A stretch of 64,000 nucleotides of DNA from an uncultured Bacteroidales bacterium (GTDB taxonomy: Bacteria > Bacteroidota > Bacteroidia > Bacteroidales > FEN-979). The DNA is taken from positions 30,200 to 94,199 of the forward strand of contig CAISRB010000010.1 of NCBI GenBank assembly GCA_903887775.1. The letters are read 5' to 3'. Below the pieces are notes generated by a model. It did no database searches, was not told the DNA's origin, and worked only from the letters and a program-made list of their open reading frames with translations. This document shows, one piece after another, positions 24,707-34,782 of this stretch (its first letter is position 1; the number at the start of each line of letters is the position of its first letter). The translations under genes were made by a program, and so were the position numbers.

Positions 24707-26553
24707 TAAAATTTAATTTATTCGTTCTGCCTTTCAGCCTGGGACTTATTTATGTAGTCTACAGCATTGTCATTCATTATTACAGATGGATAAAGAGCTT
24801 GCCGGCAGTCGACAAAGTCAAACTGGCAAACGGCCTTCGTACACCTTCAAAAGTCCTAGCCTCGCTGAAAGAAATTTTCCTTGAAGGTCTGATCCACCGA
24901 AAGCTGTGGAAAAGAAACCCTTTACTCGGATACATGCATATGAGTTTTGCCCTTGGGTGGTTTCTCCTCATTGTCATGGGGAACCTGGAATCGAGGATAT
25001 ATCACGGAGCATATATCAATGCCCCCTATTACCCGATATTTCTGAAGTTTTTTATTCATGACCGCCTTGTACTGTTTTTTGAAATATTCACAGTTCCTGC
25101 GTTTTTCCGCTTCATCATGGACTTCCTTTTGCTTTTTGTCCTGAGCGGTTTAGGGCTTGCACTTATTAAAAGGAAACAGTCGCAATGGTTCGGGCTGAAA
25201 CGTACAACCAACCACAGTTTCTTCGACCGCGTTGCCTTATCCTGTTTATGGATGATCTTTCCGTTGAGGCTGCTCGCCGAAAGCTATACTGCAGGCTATT
25301 TCGGAGGCGGAGGAGGGTTTCTCACGCAGAACCTCGGGAACCTGCTGATAAAAATAAGCCCGGGCCCGGCTGAAAGTATTGCATATATTTTCTGGTGGTC
25401 ATATTCCCTGGCCCTTGGCCTGTTCTTTATCATGATGCCTTATTCACGGTATATGCATATCCCTTCGGAACTGCTACTGATTATTTTCAGGCATTGCGGC
25501 ATACAACCAAAAAAATGGGGTTCGAGCTTCTCTGATCTTGAATTACATTCATGTTCGCGCTGCGGTGTCTGTATCGATGCCTGCCAGTTGAATTTCGCCG
25601 CCGGGATCAGCGATATACAAGCCATTTATTTAATCAGGGGCCAAAGAGATCAGTATGTTCCCGAAAATATTGCGATGACCTGCATGCTATGCGGCCGTTG
25701 CCAGGAAGCCTGCCCTGTTGGTATCAAAGTCGATTTGTTGAGGCTTATTAAAAGGAGGGAAATCGGTTCGGGACAGGTTTCCGATTTTTCTTACCTAACC
25801 CAGAGCTATCCCGGTTTTGCCGAGGTGGTATATTTTGCCGGTTGCATGTCGCATCTCACACCCTCCATTCACATAGCAATGGAAGGGATATTCAGGGAAG
25901 CCGGCGTAGACTACCTTTTTGTGGACCGTGGCGGGAGCACCTGCTGCGGAAGACCATTAATGCTTGCCGGGAAAGACAAACAGTCAAACGAACTGATTGA
26001 ATTCAATAAAACCCTGATCCGCCAGACCAGGGCCCGGCTTCTTGTTACATCCTGCCCTATCTGTTATAAGGTTTTCCGCGAGGAATACAACCTCCCTATC
26101 AGGATACAGCACCATTCCCAATATATTCTCGAACTGGTCAGGGAAGGAAAGATCGCCTTACAGAGCCAGCACCGGAAAGTCGTTTATCACGATCCCTGCG
26201 ACCTGGGCAGAGGAGGCAATGTTTATGATGCACCCAGAGAACTTCTTCGTAAAATATCAGACCTGATGCCCGTTGAAAAAGAATGTGCCGATGCGCTCTG
26301 TTGCGGCGGAAGCCTCGGGCTGATGAATACAACACTTCAGAAAAAAGATGAGGTTACGCGTAATGCACTTCAATTCCTTCTTGCCGGCAATCCGGATATT
26401 CTTGTAACAGCCTGCCCCCTCTGCAAGAAAACCTTCGTGAAGCATTCTAAAACCGAGGTCAGGGATATCGCCGAACTGGTTCATGACGCAATTCCAGGCC
26501 GCCAGATCCGTAAAATCATGGATCCTCAAAAAGCTGAAGCTGCTATTCCTTAA
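24703..26553 (+). CDS. HdrDE/DsrMK-like fusion: membrane b-type domain, two [4Fe-4S] sites and two CCG domains
   Basis: The 616-residue protein begins with about 260 residues of membrane helices that resemble the NarI/HdrE/DsrM type, with possible haem-ligand histidines (for example in [12 protein letters not shown] and [10 protein letters not shown]). Two ferredoxin motifs follow, [11 protein letters not shown] near 284 and [14 protein letters not shown] near 327. Two CCG domains then appear: [16 protein letters not shown] (~413), TSCPICYK (~450), and [15 protein letters not shown] (~528), TACPLCKK (~569). HdrD carries the catalytic cluster in methanogens, and HdrE or DsrM exchanges electrons with a membrane quinone. 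In this phylum menaquinone is the likely partner. Its 3' end overlaps the convergent valS by 11 bases. Confidence 0.87.
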   Translation: MIKFNLFVLPFSLGLIYVVYSIVIHYYRWIKSLPAVDKVKLANGLRTPSKVLASLKEIFLEGLIHRKLWKRNPLLGYMHMSFALGWFLLIVMGNLESRIYHGAYINAPYYPIFLKFFIHDRLVLFFEIFTVPAFFRFIMDFLLLFVLSGLGLALIKRKQSQWFGLKRTTNHSFFDRVALSCLWMIFPLRLLAESYTAGYFGGGGGFLTQNLGNLLIKISPGPAESIAYIFWWSYSLALGLFFIMMPYSRYMHIPSELLLIIFRHCGIQPKKWGSSFSDLELHSCSRCGVCIDACQLNFAAGISDIQAIYLIRGQRDQYVPENIAMTCMLCGRCQEACPVGIKVDLLRLIKRREIGSGQVSDFSYLTQSYPGFAEVVYFAGCMSHLTPSIHIAMEGIFREAGVDYLFVDRGGSTCCGRPLMLAGKDKQSNELIEFNKTLIRQTRARLLVTSCPICYKVFREEYNLPIRIQHHSQYILELVREGKIALQSQHRKVVYHDPCDLGRGGNVYDAPRELLRKISDLMPVEKECADALCCGGSLGLMNTTLQKKDEVTRNALQFLLAGNPDILVTACPLCKKTFVKHSKTEVRDIAELVHDAIPGRQIRKIMDPQKAEAAIP

Positions 26554-29182
26554 TGGATCGTATCTGCCCGTTAAGAACATCAATCCTTGCCTCTGCATCC
26601 GCTTTTTTCTTCTTTTCAGCATCCACGACCTTTGGAGAGGCATTATTTACAAAGTTCGCATTGTCAAGCTTCTTCATGACCGTTATGAGAAACCCCTGCT
26701 GGTATTTCAGTTCTTCCTGAAGCTTGATAAGCTCTTCTTCATGGTTGACGTTTTGTGACAACGGGATGAAACATTCGGTGGTTCCCACGATAAAAGAAAC
26801 CGAATCAGCTGGTTTGTCAGAGGAATACTGCAAGCCACCCAGGTTACAAAGTTTGACAATAACATCATCAAAGTTACCTGCGGGGCTTTTGTTTTTATCA
26901 CTGCGGATGAATACTGAGATCTGTTCCTTCACAGGGATGTTTTTCCCGGATCTTACCGTCCTGACCGACATCACCAGCTCGCTCACAAACTGGAATTCCC
27001 CGATCAGAGACTCATTGATTAAGCCGGCCTGAGGCATGCTCGCAAGCATTATGGATTCCTTGCCCGAATTATGCAGAACATGAAAGATCTCTTCGGTAAG
27101 AAATGGCATGAAAGGGTGCATCAGCCTGATCAGTTTTTCGAAAAAACCCAGGGTGGCATCATAGGTTTTGCTGTCGATCGGTTGCTGGTAAGCCGGTTTG
27201 ACCATCTCAAGATACCAGGCACAGAAATCGTCCCAAACCAGTTTATAAACATCTCTCAGAGCCTCCGAAAGCCTGTATTTACTGAATTGCTCGTTGATAT
27301 CAATCAGGGCCTTATTCAGCACAGAATCAAACCATTCAACCGACACCTGGCCTGATTTTGGCTGATCGAGGTCTGCATCAACCGTCCATCCCCTCACAAG
27401 GCGCATGGCATTCCATACCTTGTTGCAGAAATTCCTTCCCTGTTCAATCAGGTTGTCATCATAAAGCAGATCATTCCCTGCAGGGGAACACAGCAACATT
27501 CCCATGCGCACCGCGTCGGCACCGTATTTCCTGATCAGTTCTATCGGTTCGGGTGAATTACCAAGCGATTTTGACATTTTCCTGCCCTGCTTGTCACGTA
27601 CAATCCCGGTAAAATAAACATTTCTGAACGGAACCTCTTTACGATATAAAAGTCCGGCCATGATCATCCTGGCAACCCAGAAAAAAATGATTTCGGGAGC
27701 GGTTACGAGGTCAACCGTAGGGTAATAATAGTTTATGTCCTGATTATCAGGCTTCCTGATACCATCAAATACCGATATGGGCCAGAGCCATGAGGAAAAC
27801 CAGGTATCCATCACATCCTCATCCTGCTTAAGCTCATCCTGAGTGACCGGGGGTTGGGCTTTGGGGGTCAGGGACTCTGCTTTTCGAAGGGCTTCTTCAC
27901 GGGTTTTGGCAACGACGAAACGGCCGTCGGGGAGATACCAAGCCGGTATCCTTTGCCCCCACAGAAGTTGCCTGGAGATACACCAGTCATTCACATTTTC
28001 CATCCAGTGCCTGTACATATTCTTGTACTTGGCAGGATAAAATTGTACAGTGTCATTTTCCACAACCTCAAGAGCCGGCTGCGCAAGTTCCTTCATCTTC
28101 ATGAACCACTGAACCGAGATCCTGGGTTCAATCACTTCATCGGTCCTTTCCGAATATCCGACTTTGTTCGTATAATTTTCTATCCTGACCAGCTGGCCTG
28201 CGGCATCAAGATCCTTCACGATCCTGTTCCTTACCTTGAACCTGTTTTCTCCGATATATAACTGCGCCGCTTCGCTCAGTGTACCATCCGGGTTAAACGT
28301 ATCGATCACCTCGAGATTATACTTAAGCCCAAGGTTATAGTCGGTAATATCGTGTGCAGGAGTTACTTTTAATGCTCCGGTACCGAATTCCCTGTCAACA
28401 TATTCATCAAATATCATGGGGACCGGGCGGTTGATCAGGGGGACAAGGATCTTTTTGCCCTTCAGATGCCTGTACCTTTCATCTTCGGGGTGAACACAGA
28501 TAGCAGTATCTCCCAATATCGTTTCAGGCCTGGTTGTAGCGATGGTGATCCATTCATCCTGGTTGCCTTCAACCCTGTATTTCACAAAATAAAGTTTCGA
28601 CTGGACTTCCTTGTAAATCACCTCCTCGTCTGAAACTGCTGTCAGGGCCTTCGGATCCCAGTTGATCATGCGGGCCCCGCGGTAGATGAATCCTTTTTGA
28701 TACAGGTCAATAAATACATCTATCACCGACTCATAGCGGGCTTCATCCATCGTAAAGCAGGTTCTCTCCCAGTCACAGGAAGCCCCTAGTTTCTTTAACT
28801 GCTCAAGGATAATGCCTCCGTGTTTTTCCTTCCATTCCCAGGCATATTGTAAAAATTCTTCCCGGCTGAGGCTTGATTTGTCAATGCCCTGTTCCCTGAG
28901 TTTTGCCACAACCTTGGCTTCAGTTGCGATGGATGCATGGTCGGTTCCCGGGACCCAGCATGCATTTTTCCCAAGCATTCGCGCACGCCGGACAAGGATG
29001 TCCTGAATCGTGTTATTAAGCATATGGCCCATATGCAGAACGCCGGTAACGTTAGGAGGCGGAATCACAATGCAGTATGGTTCCCTGTCATCAGGAACTG
29101 ACCGGAACATATGGTTTTCCATCCAGAAAGCGTACCATTTCTCTTCAACTCCGGACGGGTCGTATTTAGAAGCAATTTCCAT
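26543..29182 (-). CDS. valS: Valine--tRNA ligase
   Basis: This class I synthetase charges tRNA-Val and edits mischarged threonine. Translation from ATG 29180-29182 gives 879 residues. The HIGH motif appears as HMGH (about 50-53, in [12 protein letters not shown]) and KMSKS at about 535 in [15 protein letters not shown]. The CP1 editing domain has [10 protein letters not shown], and the C-terminal coiled coil ends the protein ([14 protein letters not shown]...). A longer frame to 29209 runs into the -7 box, so I reject it. The 3' end overlaps the Hdr-like membrane gene on the other strand, with no terminator between. Confidence 0.97.
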   Translation of the reverse strand: MEIASKYDPSGVEEKWYAFWMENHMFRSVPDDREPYCIVIPPPNVTGVLHMGHMLNNTIQDILVRRARMLGKNACWVPGTDHASIATEAKVVAKLREQGIDKSSLSREEFLQYAWEWKEKHGGIILEQLKKLGASCDWERTCFTMDEARYESVIDVFIDLYQKGFIYRGARMINWDPKALTAVSDEEVIYKEVQSKLYFVKYRVEGNQDEWITIATTRPETILGDTAICVHPEDERYRHLKGKKILVPLINRPVPMIFDEYVDREFGTGALKVTPAHDITDYNLGLKYNLEVIDTFNPDGTLSEAAQLYIGENRFKVRNRIVKDLDAAGQLVRIENYTNKVGYSERTDEVIEPRISVQWFMKMKELAQPALEVVENDTVQFYPAKYKNMYRHWMENVNDWCISRQLLWGQRIPAWYLPDGRFVVAKTREEALRKAESLTPKAQPPVTQDELKQDEDVMDTWFSSWLWPISVFDGIRKPDNQDINYYYPTVDLVTAPEIIFFWVARMIMAGLLYRKEVPFRNVYFTGIVRDKQGRKMSKSLGNSPEPIELIRKYGADAVRMGMLLCSPAGNDLLYDDNLIEQGRNFCNKVWNAMRLVRGWTVDADLDQPKSGQVSVEWFDSVLNKALIDINEQFSKYRLSEALRDVYKLVWDDFCAWYLEMVKPAYQQPIDSKTYDATLGFFEKLIRLMHPFMPFLTEEIFHVLHNSGKESIMLASMPQAGLINESLIGEFQFVSELVMSVRTVRSGKNIPVKEQISVFIRSDKNKSPAGNFDDVIVKLCNLGGLQYSSDKPADSVSFIVGTTECFIPLSQNVNHEEELIKLQEELKYQQGFLITVMKKLDNANFVNNASPKVVDAEKKKKADAEARIDVLNGQIRSIKE

Positions 29183-29206
29183 GAGATGCTTTTTGCAATC
29201 AGGGCG

Positions 29207-29214
29207 CAAAGGTA
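29207..29214 (-). promoter_or_regulatory. -7 box of valS
   Basis: On the minus strand it reads TACCTTTG, a full TAnnTTTG match, 25 bases upstream of the chosen ATG. It decides against the longer reading frame. Confidence 0.6.
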
Positions 29215-29236
29215 GGAAAAATCGGGAAGCTGAAAT

Positions 29237-30169
29237 TTAATGAAGCCTGCTTCTTTTCACAAGGTACGGCAGCAGTACATGGTCAAAGGTATCATTAATG
29301 TTGGCCTCAACAAGATCAATCTTATACTGGCCGCATCGGAGAATAAGATCCTTGCTGAATTTCTCAATCCTTGAAAGATATTGTTTCCTTACTTCTTCGG
29401 GAAAGAGCCTGATTTCCTGCCCCGACTCGAGGTCAATAAATTTATAGGGCCGGTTCTCATACTCAAAACCGAGTTCTTTCTTTTTATCAACGACATGGAA
29501 GAGGACGACTTCGTGCTTATTATGTTTCAGGTGCTGCAAAGCTGAGAACATTTCCTCAGTTTCTGCTGAATTCTCAAACATATCGCTGAAGATCAGAACC
29601 AGCGATCGCCTGTGGATCCTCTCTGCAAGTTCGTGGATAACCTGGGCCAGGGCGGTTTTTTTCCGGACTTCAGGAGAAACAGGATGCAGTAATTTCTCCA
29701 GCTGCTGGTAAAGGTATTTATAATGTACAGGACTTGATTTACATTGAGTATGAAGTTCAACAGTGTCTGAAAAGAAGCTTACACCGGCGGCATCATGCTG
29801 ACGCCTTAAAAGAAAAAGCAAGGCAGCGGTAAGGTAAATTGAGAAAATGATCTTGTTGGGATGCAGGATATCAGGTTTGCTGATGACCGGATAATACATT
29901 GAAGATGAGTTGTCGATAAACACCTGGCAGCGCAGGTTCGTTTCTTCTTCAAAGCGTTTGACATAGAGCCTGTCGCTTCTGCCGAAAAGCTTCCAGTCGA
30001 TATTCCTGATCGACTCACCGGTATTGTAAAGCCTGTGTTCTGCAAACTCAACAGAAAACCCGTGAAAAGGGCTTTTATGAAGACCTGTTATAAACCCTTC
30101 AACAACCTGCCTGGCAAGAAGTTCCAGTGAAGAATACTGTTCAAAATGGCTTTGGTCAAGGATGGGCAT
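29237..30169 (-). CDS. DUF58 domain-containing protein
   Basis: From ATG 30167-30169 the protein has 310 residues and no membrane segment. It shows the DUF58 core GESIRNIDWKLFGRSDRLYVKRFEEE near 75-100 (fragments IDWKLFGRSD, LYVKRFEEET), then VFIDNSSSMYY, a VWA-like metal-site strand (D-x-S-x-S). SLVLIFSDMFEN near 205 is the second VWA strand. DUF58 proteins usually pair with a MoxR ATPase. None is adjacent here, although a BatA-like gene lies at 40461. The longer frame to 30238 would translate the heptamer repeats as SPFAFRFSPF and is rejected. Confidence 0.88.
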   Translation of the reverse strand: MPILDQSHFEQYSSLELLARQVVEGFITGLHKSPFHGFSVEFAEHRLYNTGESIRNIDWKLFGRSDRLYVKRFEEETNLRCQVFIDNSSSMYYPVISKPDILHPNKIIFSIYLTAALLFLLRRQHDAAGVSFFSDTVELHTQCKSSPVHYKYLYQQLEKLLHPVSPEVRKKTALAQVIHELAERIHRRSLVLIFSDMFENSAETEEMFSALQHLKHNKHEVVLFHVVDKKKELGFEYENRPYKFIDLESGQEIRLFPEEVRKQYLSRIEKFSKDLILRCGQYKIDLVEANINDTFDHVLLPYLVKRSRLH

Positions 30170-30177
30170 GGGAAATG

Positions 30178-30258
30178 GTGAAAAGCGAAAAGCGAAAGGT
30201 GAAAAGCGAAATAAAATTGCGAAAGAAGAATCTGCCATTTTCGCCTTTCGCTTTTCGC
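30178..30258. repeat. Heptamer inverted repeat (GCGAAAA type) forming a 21-bp hairpin arm
   Basis: Five heptamers GTGAAAA, GCGAAAA, GCGAAAG, GTGAAAA, GCGAAAT (30178-30212) face three reversed ones TTTTCGC, CTTTCGC, TTTTCGC (30238-30258). Bases 30185-30205 can pair with 30238-30258 over 21 positions with one G-T mismatch. It fills the gap between trxA and the DUF58 gene. Confidence 0.92.
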
Positions 30259-30261
30259 TTT

Positions 30262-30579
30262 TTAGATGTGTTTCTCTATCAAACTCTTATAGCTCGCCTT
30301 CGGGACTGCTCCAACCTGTTTATCTATTACTTCCCCGTTTTTAATATAAAGGACCGTCGGGATATTGCGTATTTTGTATTTTGCAGTGGTAACTGGATTT
30401 TCATCTACATTAAGCTCGCCTGCTACGATCCTGCCTTCATATTCAGTGGCCAGTTCATGTATGATAGGGCTCACCATACGACAAGGGCCGCACCATTCGG
30501 CAGAGAGATCAACAATAGCTAACTTATCGGATTTTTCAACCTTTTCAGCAAAATTGGAATCAGTGAATGTCTCAAACAT
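30262..30579 (-). CDS. trxA: Thioredoxin
   Basis: This is a thiol-disulfide reductant with active site W29-C30-G-P-C33 in SAEWCGPCRMVSP. From ATG 30577-30579 it has 105 residues, the classic size. The cis-proline loop IRNIPTVLYIKNGE near 71-84 and the C-terminal helix are present. The longer frame to 30597 starts inside the -7 box at 30595-30602. The stop codon abuts the heptamer hairpin. It sits downstream of dnaE on the same strand but has its own promoter. Confidence 0.95.
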   Translation of the reverse strand: MFETFTDSNFAEKVEKSDKLAIVDLSAEWCGPCRMVSPIIHELATEYEGRIVAGELNVDENPVTTAKYKIRNIPTVLYIKNGEVIDKQVGAVPKASYKSLIEKHI

Positions 30580-30594
30580 ATACGATTTTTTTTG

Positions 30595-30602
30595 CAAAAT
30601 TA
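30595..30602 (-). promoter_or_regulatory. -7 box of trxA
   Basis: The minus strand reads TAATTTTG (TAnnTTTG), 16 bases upstream of the trxA ATG. It overlaps the longer frame. Confidence 0.55.
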
Positions 30603-30618
30603 ATAAATCATTTCCATT

Positions 30619-33600
30619 TTATTCAGAAAGATGAAAACTGATCCCCGGAAAATCCGTAAGAGCCAGTACCACTTCTTTTGCGTTAACCCTGAATTTCTTC
30701 GAGGGAAGATCAATGTTGAATGCTTCCTCCGGGTCAACAACCCTAATCCTTAACTGGCATTTCCCCTTTTGTTTCCTGATCAGGGTGTGGATTTCATTAA
30801 CTGTATTGTCACTTAATCCGTTCACCGGTATAGTAAGTGTGAGTATTTTAGCATTTTTCTCAATGGCATCAGCAAGCAGGGAAACATGAAGCACCCTCAG
30901 GGTCAGCTGATCCGGATTATCATACCGGGGTTCAATTCTGACTTTAACAAGTACATGCTGTCCTTCTTCCATGAAATGCTTAAACCGGAGGTAGTCTTCC
31001 GAGAACAGGGAAACTGAAATAAAATCCACATAATCTTCAATGACAAAGGAGCCAAAAGGTTTGCCTGTTTTCCCTGTTTTATGGGTTGCACTGATCACGG
31101 TGCCGGCAAAGCTGATTTCTTTTCCCTTGAACGGGCGCAGATCTTCTTTCAGTTGTTCGGTGCTTACATTGCAGAAGTGATCGATCTCAAGTTTGAACTC
31201 ATCGAGCGGATGCCCGCTCATATAAAACCCTGTTATCTCCTTTTCATACCTGAGCTGCTCTATCCTTGACCATGGGGGACAATCGGGCAATTTGAGGTCG
31301 TCCATTTCTACCTGTTCTGCTTCTCCGAAAAGCGACTGCTGGGAGCTGTTCTGCCGCACATGGTATTCGGTTGCATGCTTTAACACACTTTCGAGGAAAG
31401 TAGATTCTTCCCCGTTCTGTTTGTAAAAAAGCTGTGCCCTGTGCATCCCTTCAAAACAATCAAAAGCCCCTGCCCTGGCAAGAGCTTCCATGCAACGTTT
31501 GTTGATATGATGCGATGACACACGTTTTGTAAAATCAAAAATGCTGATGAAGGGGCCGTTATTTTTTCTTTCTGCCGTGATTGCCATCACAGCAGCTTCT
31601 CCCACATTTTTTATGCCTGCCATTCCGAAACGGATCTCCCCTTTACGGTTCACGGTAAACCTCAGCTCGCTCTCGTTTACATCGGGGCCCAGTACCGAAA
31701 TTCCCATCCTCTTACATTCATCGAGAAAAAGAGTGATTTCCTTGAGATCGGAAAGGTTCCGGCTGAGTACTGCCGCCATGAATTCAGCAGGAAAATGGGC
31801 TTTGAGATAAGCCTGGCGGTAGGCTACGTATGCATAACAGGTGGAATGCGATTTATTGAAGGCATAATTCGCAAAAGCTTCCCAGTCCTTCCAGATCTTC
31901 GTGATCGTTTCCACTTTGATGCCGTTTTTCCTGCAGCCTTCGAAGAACTTGGGTTTGATCGTGTTCATCAGCTCTTCGATCTTCTTCCCTACTGCCTTTC
32001 GCAGGTTATCGGCCTCGCCCTTCGAAAATCCTGCAAGCTCCTGCGAAAGCAACATAAGCTGCTCCTGGTAAACGGTAATACCATAGGTGTCTTTAAGGTA
32101 TTTTTCCATGACAGGGATATCATATTCTATTTTTTCCCTGCCATGTTTACGGTTGATAAACCTCGGGATATATTCCATCGGGCCGGGCCTGTAAAGGGCG
32201 TTCATCGCGATCAGGTCCTCGATCACATTGGGTTTCAGTTCACGGAGGTATTTTTTCATGCCGTCCGACTCAAACTGGAAGATCCCGGTGGTTTTCCCCT
32301 GTGTGAACAGATCATAGGTATGCTGATCATCAAAAGGGATGGCTTCGATATCGAGGTCAATACCTTTTGACAATTTGATGTTGTCAATGGCCTCCTTGAT
32401 GATCGCAAGCGTTTTCAAGCCGAGGAAATCCATTTTAAGCATGCCCACCTTCTCGATAAATTCCCCGTCAAACTGGGTCAGCAGCAGATCCGACTCCTTA
32501 CTGGTCGCGATGGGGATGTAGTTCGTGAGATCTTCCCTGCCGATGATTATCCCGCAGGCATGAAGGCCGGTCTGCCTGATCGATCCTTCCAGTTCCTCGG
32601 CATATTTTATTGTATCGGATACTAATTTGTTCGATGAAAGCTTCGCGGCTTTTAATTCAGGGACTTCTTCAATTGCGGCTTTCAGGGTGATGCCAGGCCT
32701 GGCGGGGATGAGTTTGGAAAGGGCATTCACCTGGTCTATCGGCATGCGGTGAACACGCCCGACATCCCTCAGAGCTCCTTTCGCAGCCATAGTCCCGAAG
32801 GTGATCACCTGGGCCACTTTATCATGACCGTATTTATTCTCCACCCATTTGAGCACCCTGTCCCTTCCGTCCTCATCAAAATCTATATCGATATCCGGTA
32901 AGGAGACCCGGTCGGGGTTCAGGAACCTTTCGAAAAGAAGGTTGTACTTCAGGGGATCCACATCGGTGATCCTGTTACAGAAAGCAACCACTGAACCTGC
33001 GGCCGATCCGCGCCCGGGACCTACGGCCACTCCCATGTCCCTTGCTGCGTTGAGAAAATCCTGTACAATGAGAAAGTACCCCGGGTATCCCATTTTCTTT
33101 ATCGTGGCAAGCTCAAAATCAATTCGTTCACGGATCTCTTCTGTTATTGCAGGATATCTCTTTTCAGCACCCTTGTATGTGAGGTACCTCAGGTATTCAT
33201 CGGCATCGGTGAAGTTATCAGGAATGGAAAAATCGGGCATGATCGGTTTCCTGTTCAGGTCATACACCTCGATCTTATCCAATACTTCCATCGTGTTTTC
33301 AAGGGCTTCGGGGATATCGCTGAAAACAGCCTGCATTTCCTCCTGGCTTTTCAGCCATTCCTGCCCGGTATACCTTAAACGGTCGGGATCATCAATAAAT
33401 TTCCCGGTATTCACACAGAGCAGGCGATCATGCATCTCTGCATCGGTCTCCTCAAGAAAATGAACGTCATTTGTTGCGATCAGCCTGATGCTGTGTTTTC
33501 CCGCAAGCTGAATCAGCACTTTTTCCACTTCAGCCTGCCTTTCATAAACGCTGGCATCACGCGTAAGATCAGTGATTTTATGCCTCATCAGTTCGAGGTA

Positions 33601-34113
33601 AAAATCATCGCCGAAAATTTCCCTGTATTCAAAAAGCGCAGTTTCGGCTTTTTTAATATTACCGGCCTGGATGGCTCTCGGGATTTCTCCTGCAAGGCAG
33701 GCCGAAGATGCAATCAGCCCGTCATGGTATTCCTCTAGTAATTGCTTGTCAATCCTGGGTTTATAATAAAACCCCTCAGTCCAGGATAAAGAGATAAGCT
33801 TTACGAGATTCTTGTATCCGATCAGGTTTTTAGCAAGGAGGATAAGATGCTCGCCTTTGCGGTCGGAAGGATCTGATTTATCGTTTCGTGATCGTTTTGC
33901 CACATAGGTTTCACAACCAATGATGGGTTTGAAATCAGGCACCCCTGCTGCAGCTTCAAGAAAGGCCTTAGCACCAAACAGATTGCCATGATCTGTGAGG
34001 GCAACGCCTTTCATCCCAAGCGAAGATGCTTTCTTCACAAGTTTTTTCAGGTCACAGGCCCCATCCAGGATGGAATACTGTGAATGGACATGTAAATGAG
34101 TAAAATTCAGCAT
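30619..34113 (-). CDS. dnaE: DNA polymerase III subunit alpha
   Basis: This is the replicative polymerase of the C family, 1164 residues, DnaE1 type. The PHP domain opens with HLHVHSQYSILDGA (about 7-20). The palm motifs are GRGSAAGSVVAF and PDIDIDFDEDGRD near 405. The active region continues with GIFQFESDGMKKYL and NALYRPGPMEYIP. The tandem HhH region and an OB fold near residue 1000 (ISFAGTVISATHKTGK) follow. It is continuous, with no intein or split. Many long plus-strand reading frames lie opposite it and I take them as shadows. The closely linked trxA has a separate promoter. Confidence 0.98.
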   Translation of the reverse strand: MLNFTHLHVHSQYSILDGACDLKKLVKKASSLGMKGVALTDHGNLFGAKAFLEAAAGVPDFKPIIGCETYVAKRSRNDKSDPSDRKGEHLILLAKNLIGYKNLVKLISLSWTEGFYYKPRIDKQLLEEYHDGLIASSACLAGEIPRAIQAGNIKKAETALFEYREIFGDDFYLELMRHKITDLTRDASVYERQAEVEKVLIQLAGKHSIRLIATNDVHFLEETDAEMHDRLLCVNTGKFIDDPDRLRYTGQEWLKSQEEMQAVFSDIPEALENTMEVLDKIEVYDLNRKPIMPDFSIPDNFTDADEYLRYLTYKGAEKRYPAITEEIRERIDFELATIKKMGYPGYFLIVQDFLNAARDMGVAVGPGRGSAAGSVVAFCNRITDVDPLKYNLLFERFLNPDRVSLPDIDIDFDEDGRDRVLKWVENKYGHDKVAQVITFGTMAAKGALRDVGRVHRMPIDQVNALSKLIPARPGITLKAAIEEVPELKAAKLSSNKLVSDTIKYAEELEGSIRQTGLHACGIIIGREDLTNYIPIATSKESDLLLTQFDGEFIEKVGMLKMDFLGLKTLAIIKEAIDNIKLSKGIDLDIEAIPFDDQHTYDLFTQGKTTGIFQFESDGMKKYLRELKPNVIEDLIAMNALYRPGPMEYIPRFINRKHGREKIEYDIPVMEKYLKDTYGITVYQEQLMLLSQELAGFSKGEADNLRKAVGKKIEELMNTIKPKFFEGCRKNGIKVETITKIWKDWEAFANYAFNKSHSTCYAYVAYRQAYLKAHFPAEFMAAVLSRNLSDLKEITLFLDECKRMGISVLGPDVNESELRFTVNRKGEIRFGMAGIKNVGEAAVMAITAERKNNGPFISIFDFTKRVSSHHINKRCMEALARAGAFDCFEGMHRAQLFYKQNGEESTFLESVLKHATEYHVRQNSSQQSLFGEAEQVEMDDLKLPDCPPWSRIEQLRYEKEITGFYMSGHPLDEFKLEIDHFCNVSTEQLKEDLRPFKGKEISFAGTVISATHKTGKTGKPFGSFVIEDYVDFISVSLFSEDYLRFKHFMEEGQHVLVKVRIEPRYDNPDQLTLRVLHVSLLADAIEKNAKILTLTIPVNGLSDNTVNEIHTLIRKQKGKCQLRIRVVDPEEAFNIDLPSKKFRVNAKEVVLALTDFPGISFHLSE

Positions 34114-34148
34114 CTTAACTTAAGGAGTCAGGAAAAATAATCGGAGTT

Positions 34149-34156
34149 CAAAAATA
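34149..34156 (-). promoter_or_regulatory. -7 box of dnaE
   Basis: The minus strand reads TATTTTTG, 36 bases upstream of the dnaE ATG, and fits TAnnTTTG. It stands back to back with the box of the divergent gene at 34245. Confidence 0.45.
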
Positions 34157-34244
34157 CCTGATAATTGATTTCCTTATATGATTGTTGAAAACTTAAAATT
34201 CATTCAAAGCCGGAAAATGACTTGAAATCATCCTTTTTTTTTAA

Positions 34245-34252
34245 TATTTTTG
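34245..34252 (+). promoter_or_regulatory. -7 box of the DUF2231 gene
   Basis: TATTTTTG fits TAnnTTTG and is 18 bases before ATG 34270. The longer open frame from 34222 would cross it. Confidence 0.5.
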
Positions 34253-34269
34253 CTCTAAACAATCTTCAC

Positions 34270-34704
34270 ATGATACCTGTAACTCATTTTCATCCATCAT
34301 CAGTGCATTTTCCAATCGCCCTGATTGCAGTCGGGTTTCTTTTTGATTTTGTATCCCTTCTGTATAAAAAAGAACCATGCCTCTCGAAGGTCGGGTATTA
34401 TCTCCAGATACTTGGGATGCTGGGCGCCATTGTAGCCTGGGGAACCGGGTATTTTATCGCCGGGACGACCCATATGGAAGGCGAGGCCATGCAGGTTAAG
34501 GAGCAACATGAACTTTTCGCGACCATTGCCCTGGTAGCAATTATTATTGCAACAATTGCCAGGATAATCCTCGTATACCAAAAAACTGAAAATACATTTT
34601 ACAAATACATACCCTTCGGATTGTCTTTCTTATCTGTGATTTTTATCCTGATGACCGGATTTCTGGGCGGGAAACTGGTCATTGATTTTATGATAGGGAT
34701 TTAA
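34270..34704 (+). CDS. DUF2231 family membrane protein
   Basis: From ATG 34270 the protein has 144 residues and four membrane helices. It opens with THFHPSSVHFPIALIAVGFLFD, the conserved H-P-x-x-V-H-F-P signature of DUF2231 (about residues 6-15). The histidines suggest haem or metal binding, and related proteins are sometimes found beside cytochromes. HMEGEAMQVKEQHELFAT is the conserved loop between helices 2 and 3. The function is not established. The exported rubrerythrin gene starts 79 bases later on the same strand without an obvious promoter of its own, so the two may be co-transcribed. Confidence 0.88.
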   Translation: MIPVTHFHPSSVHFPIALIAVGFLFDFVSLLYKKEPCLSKVGYYLQILGMLGAIVAWGTGYFIAGTTHMEGEAMQVKEQHELFATIALVAIIIATIARIILVYQKTENTFYKYIPFGLSFLSVIFILMTGFLGGKLVIDFMIGI

Positions 34705-34782
34705 TTCATTCATTGTTGAGGAATCCGGCCAGGTTTGCAACTTATAGTCAACCTTTATCCACTAATATTAAATCAATATCCT

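Noticed and set aside
30903..34100. Several plus-strand frames of 60-204 codons opposite dnaE
   Set aside because: They are shadows of a conserved minus-strand gene and their translations are rich in Ser and Arg without any domain.
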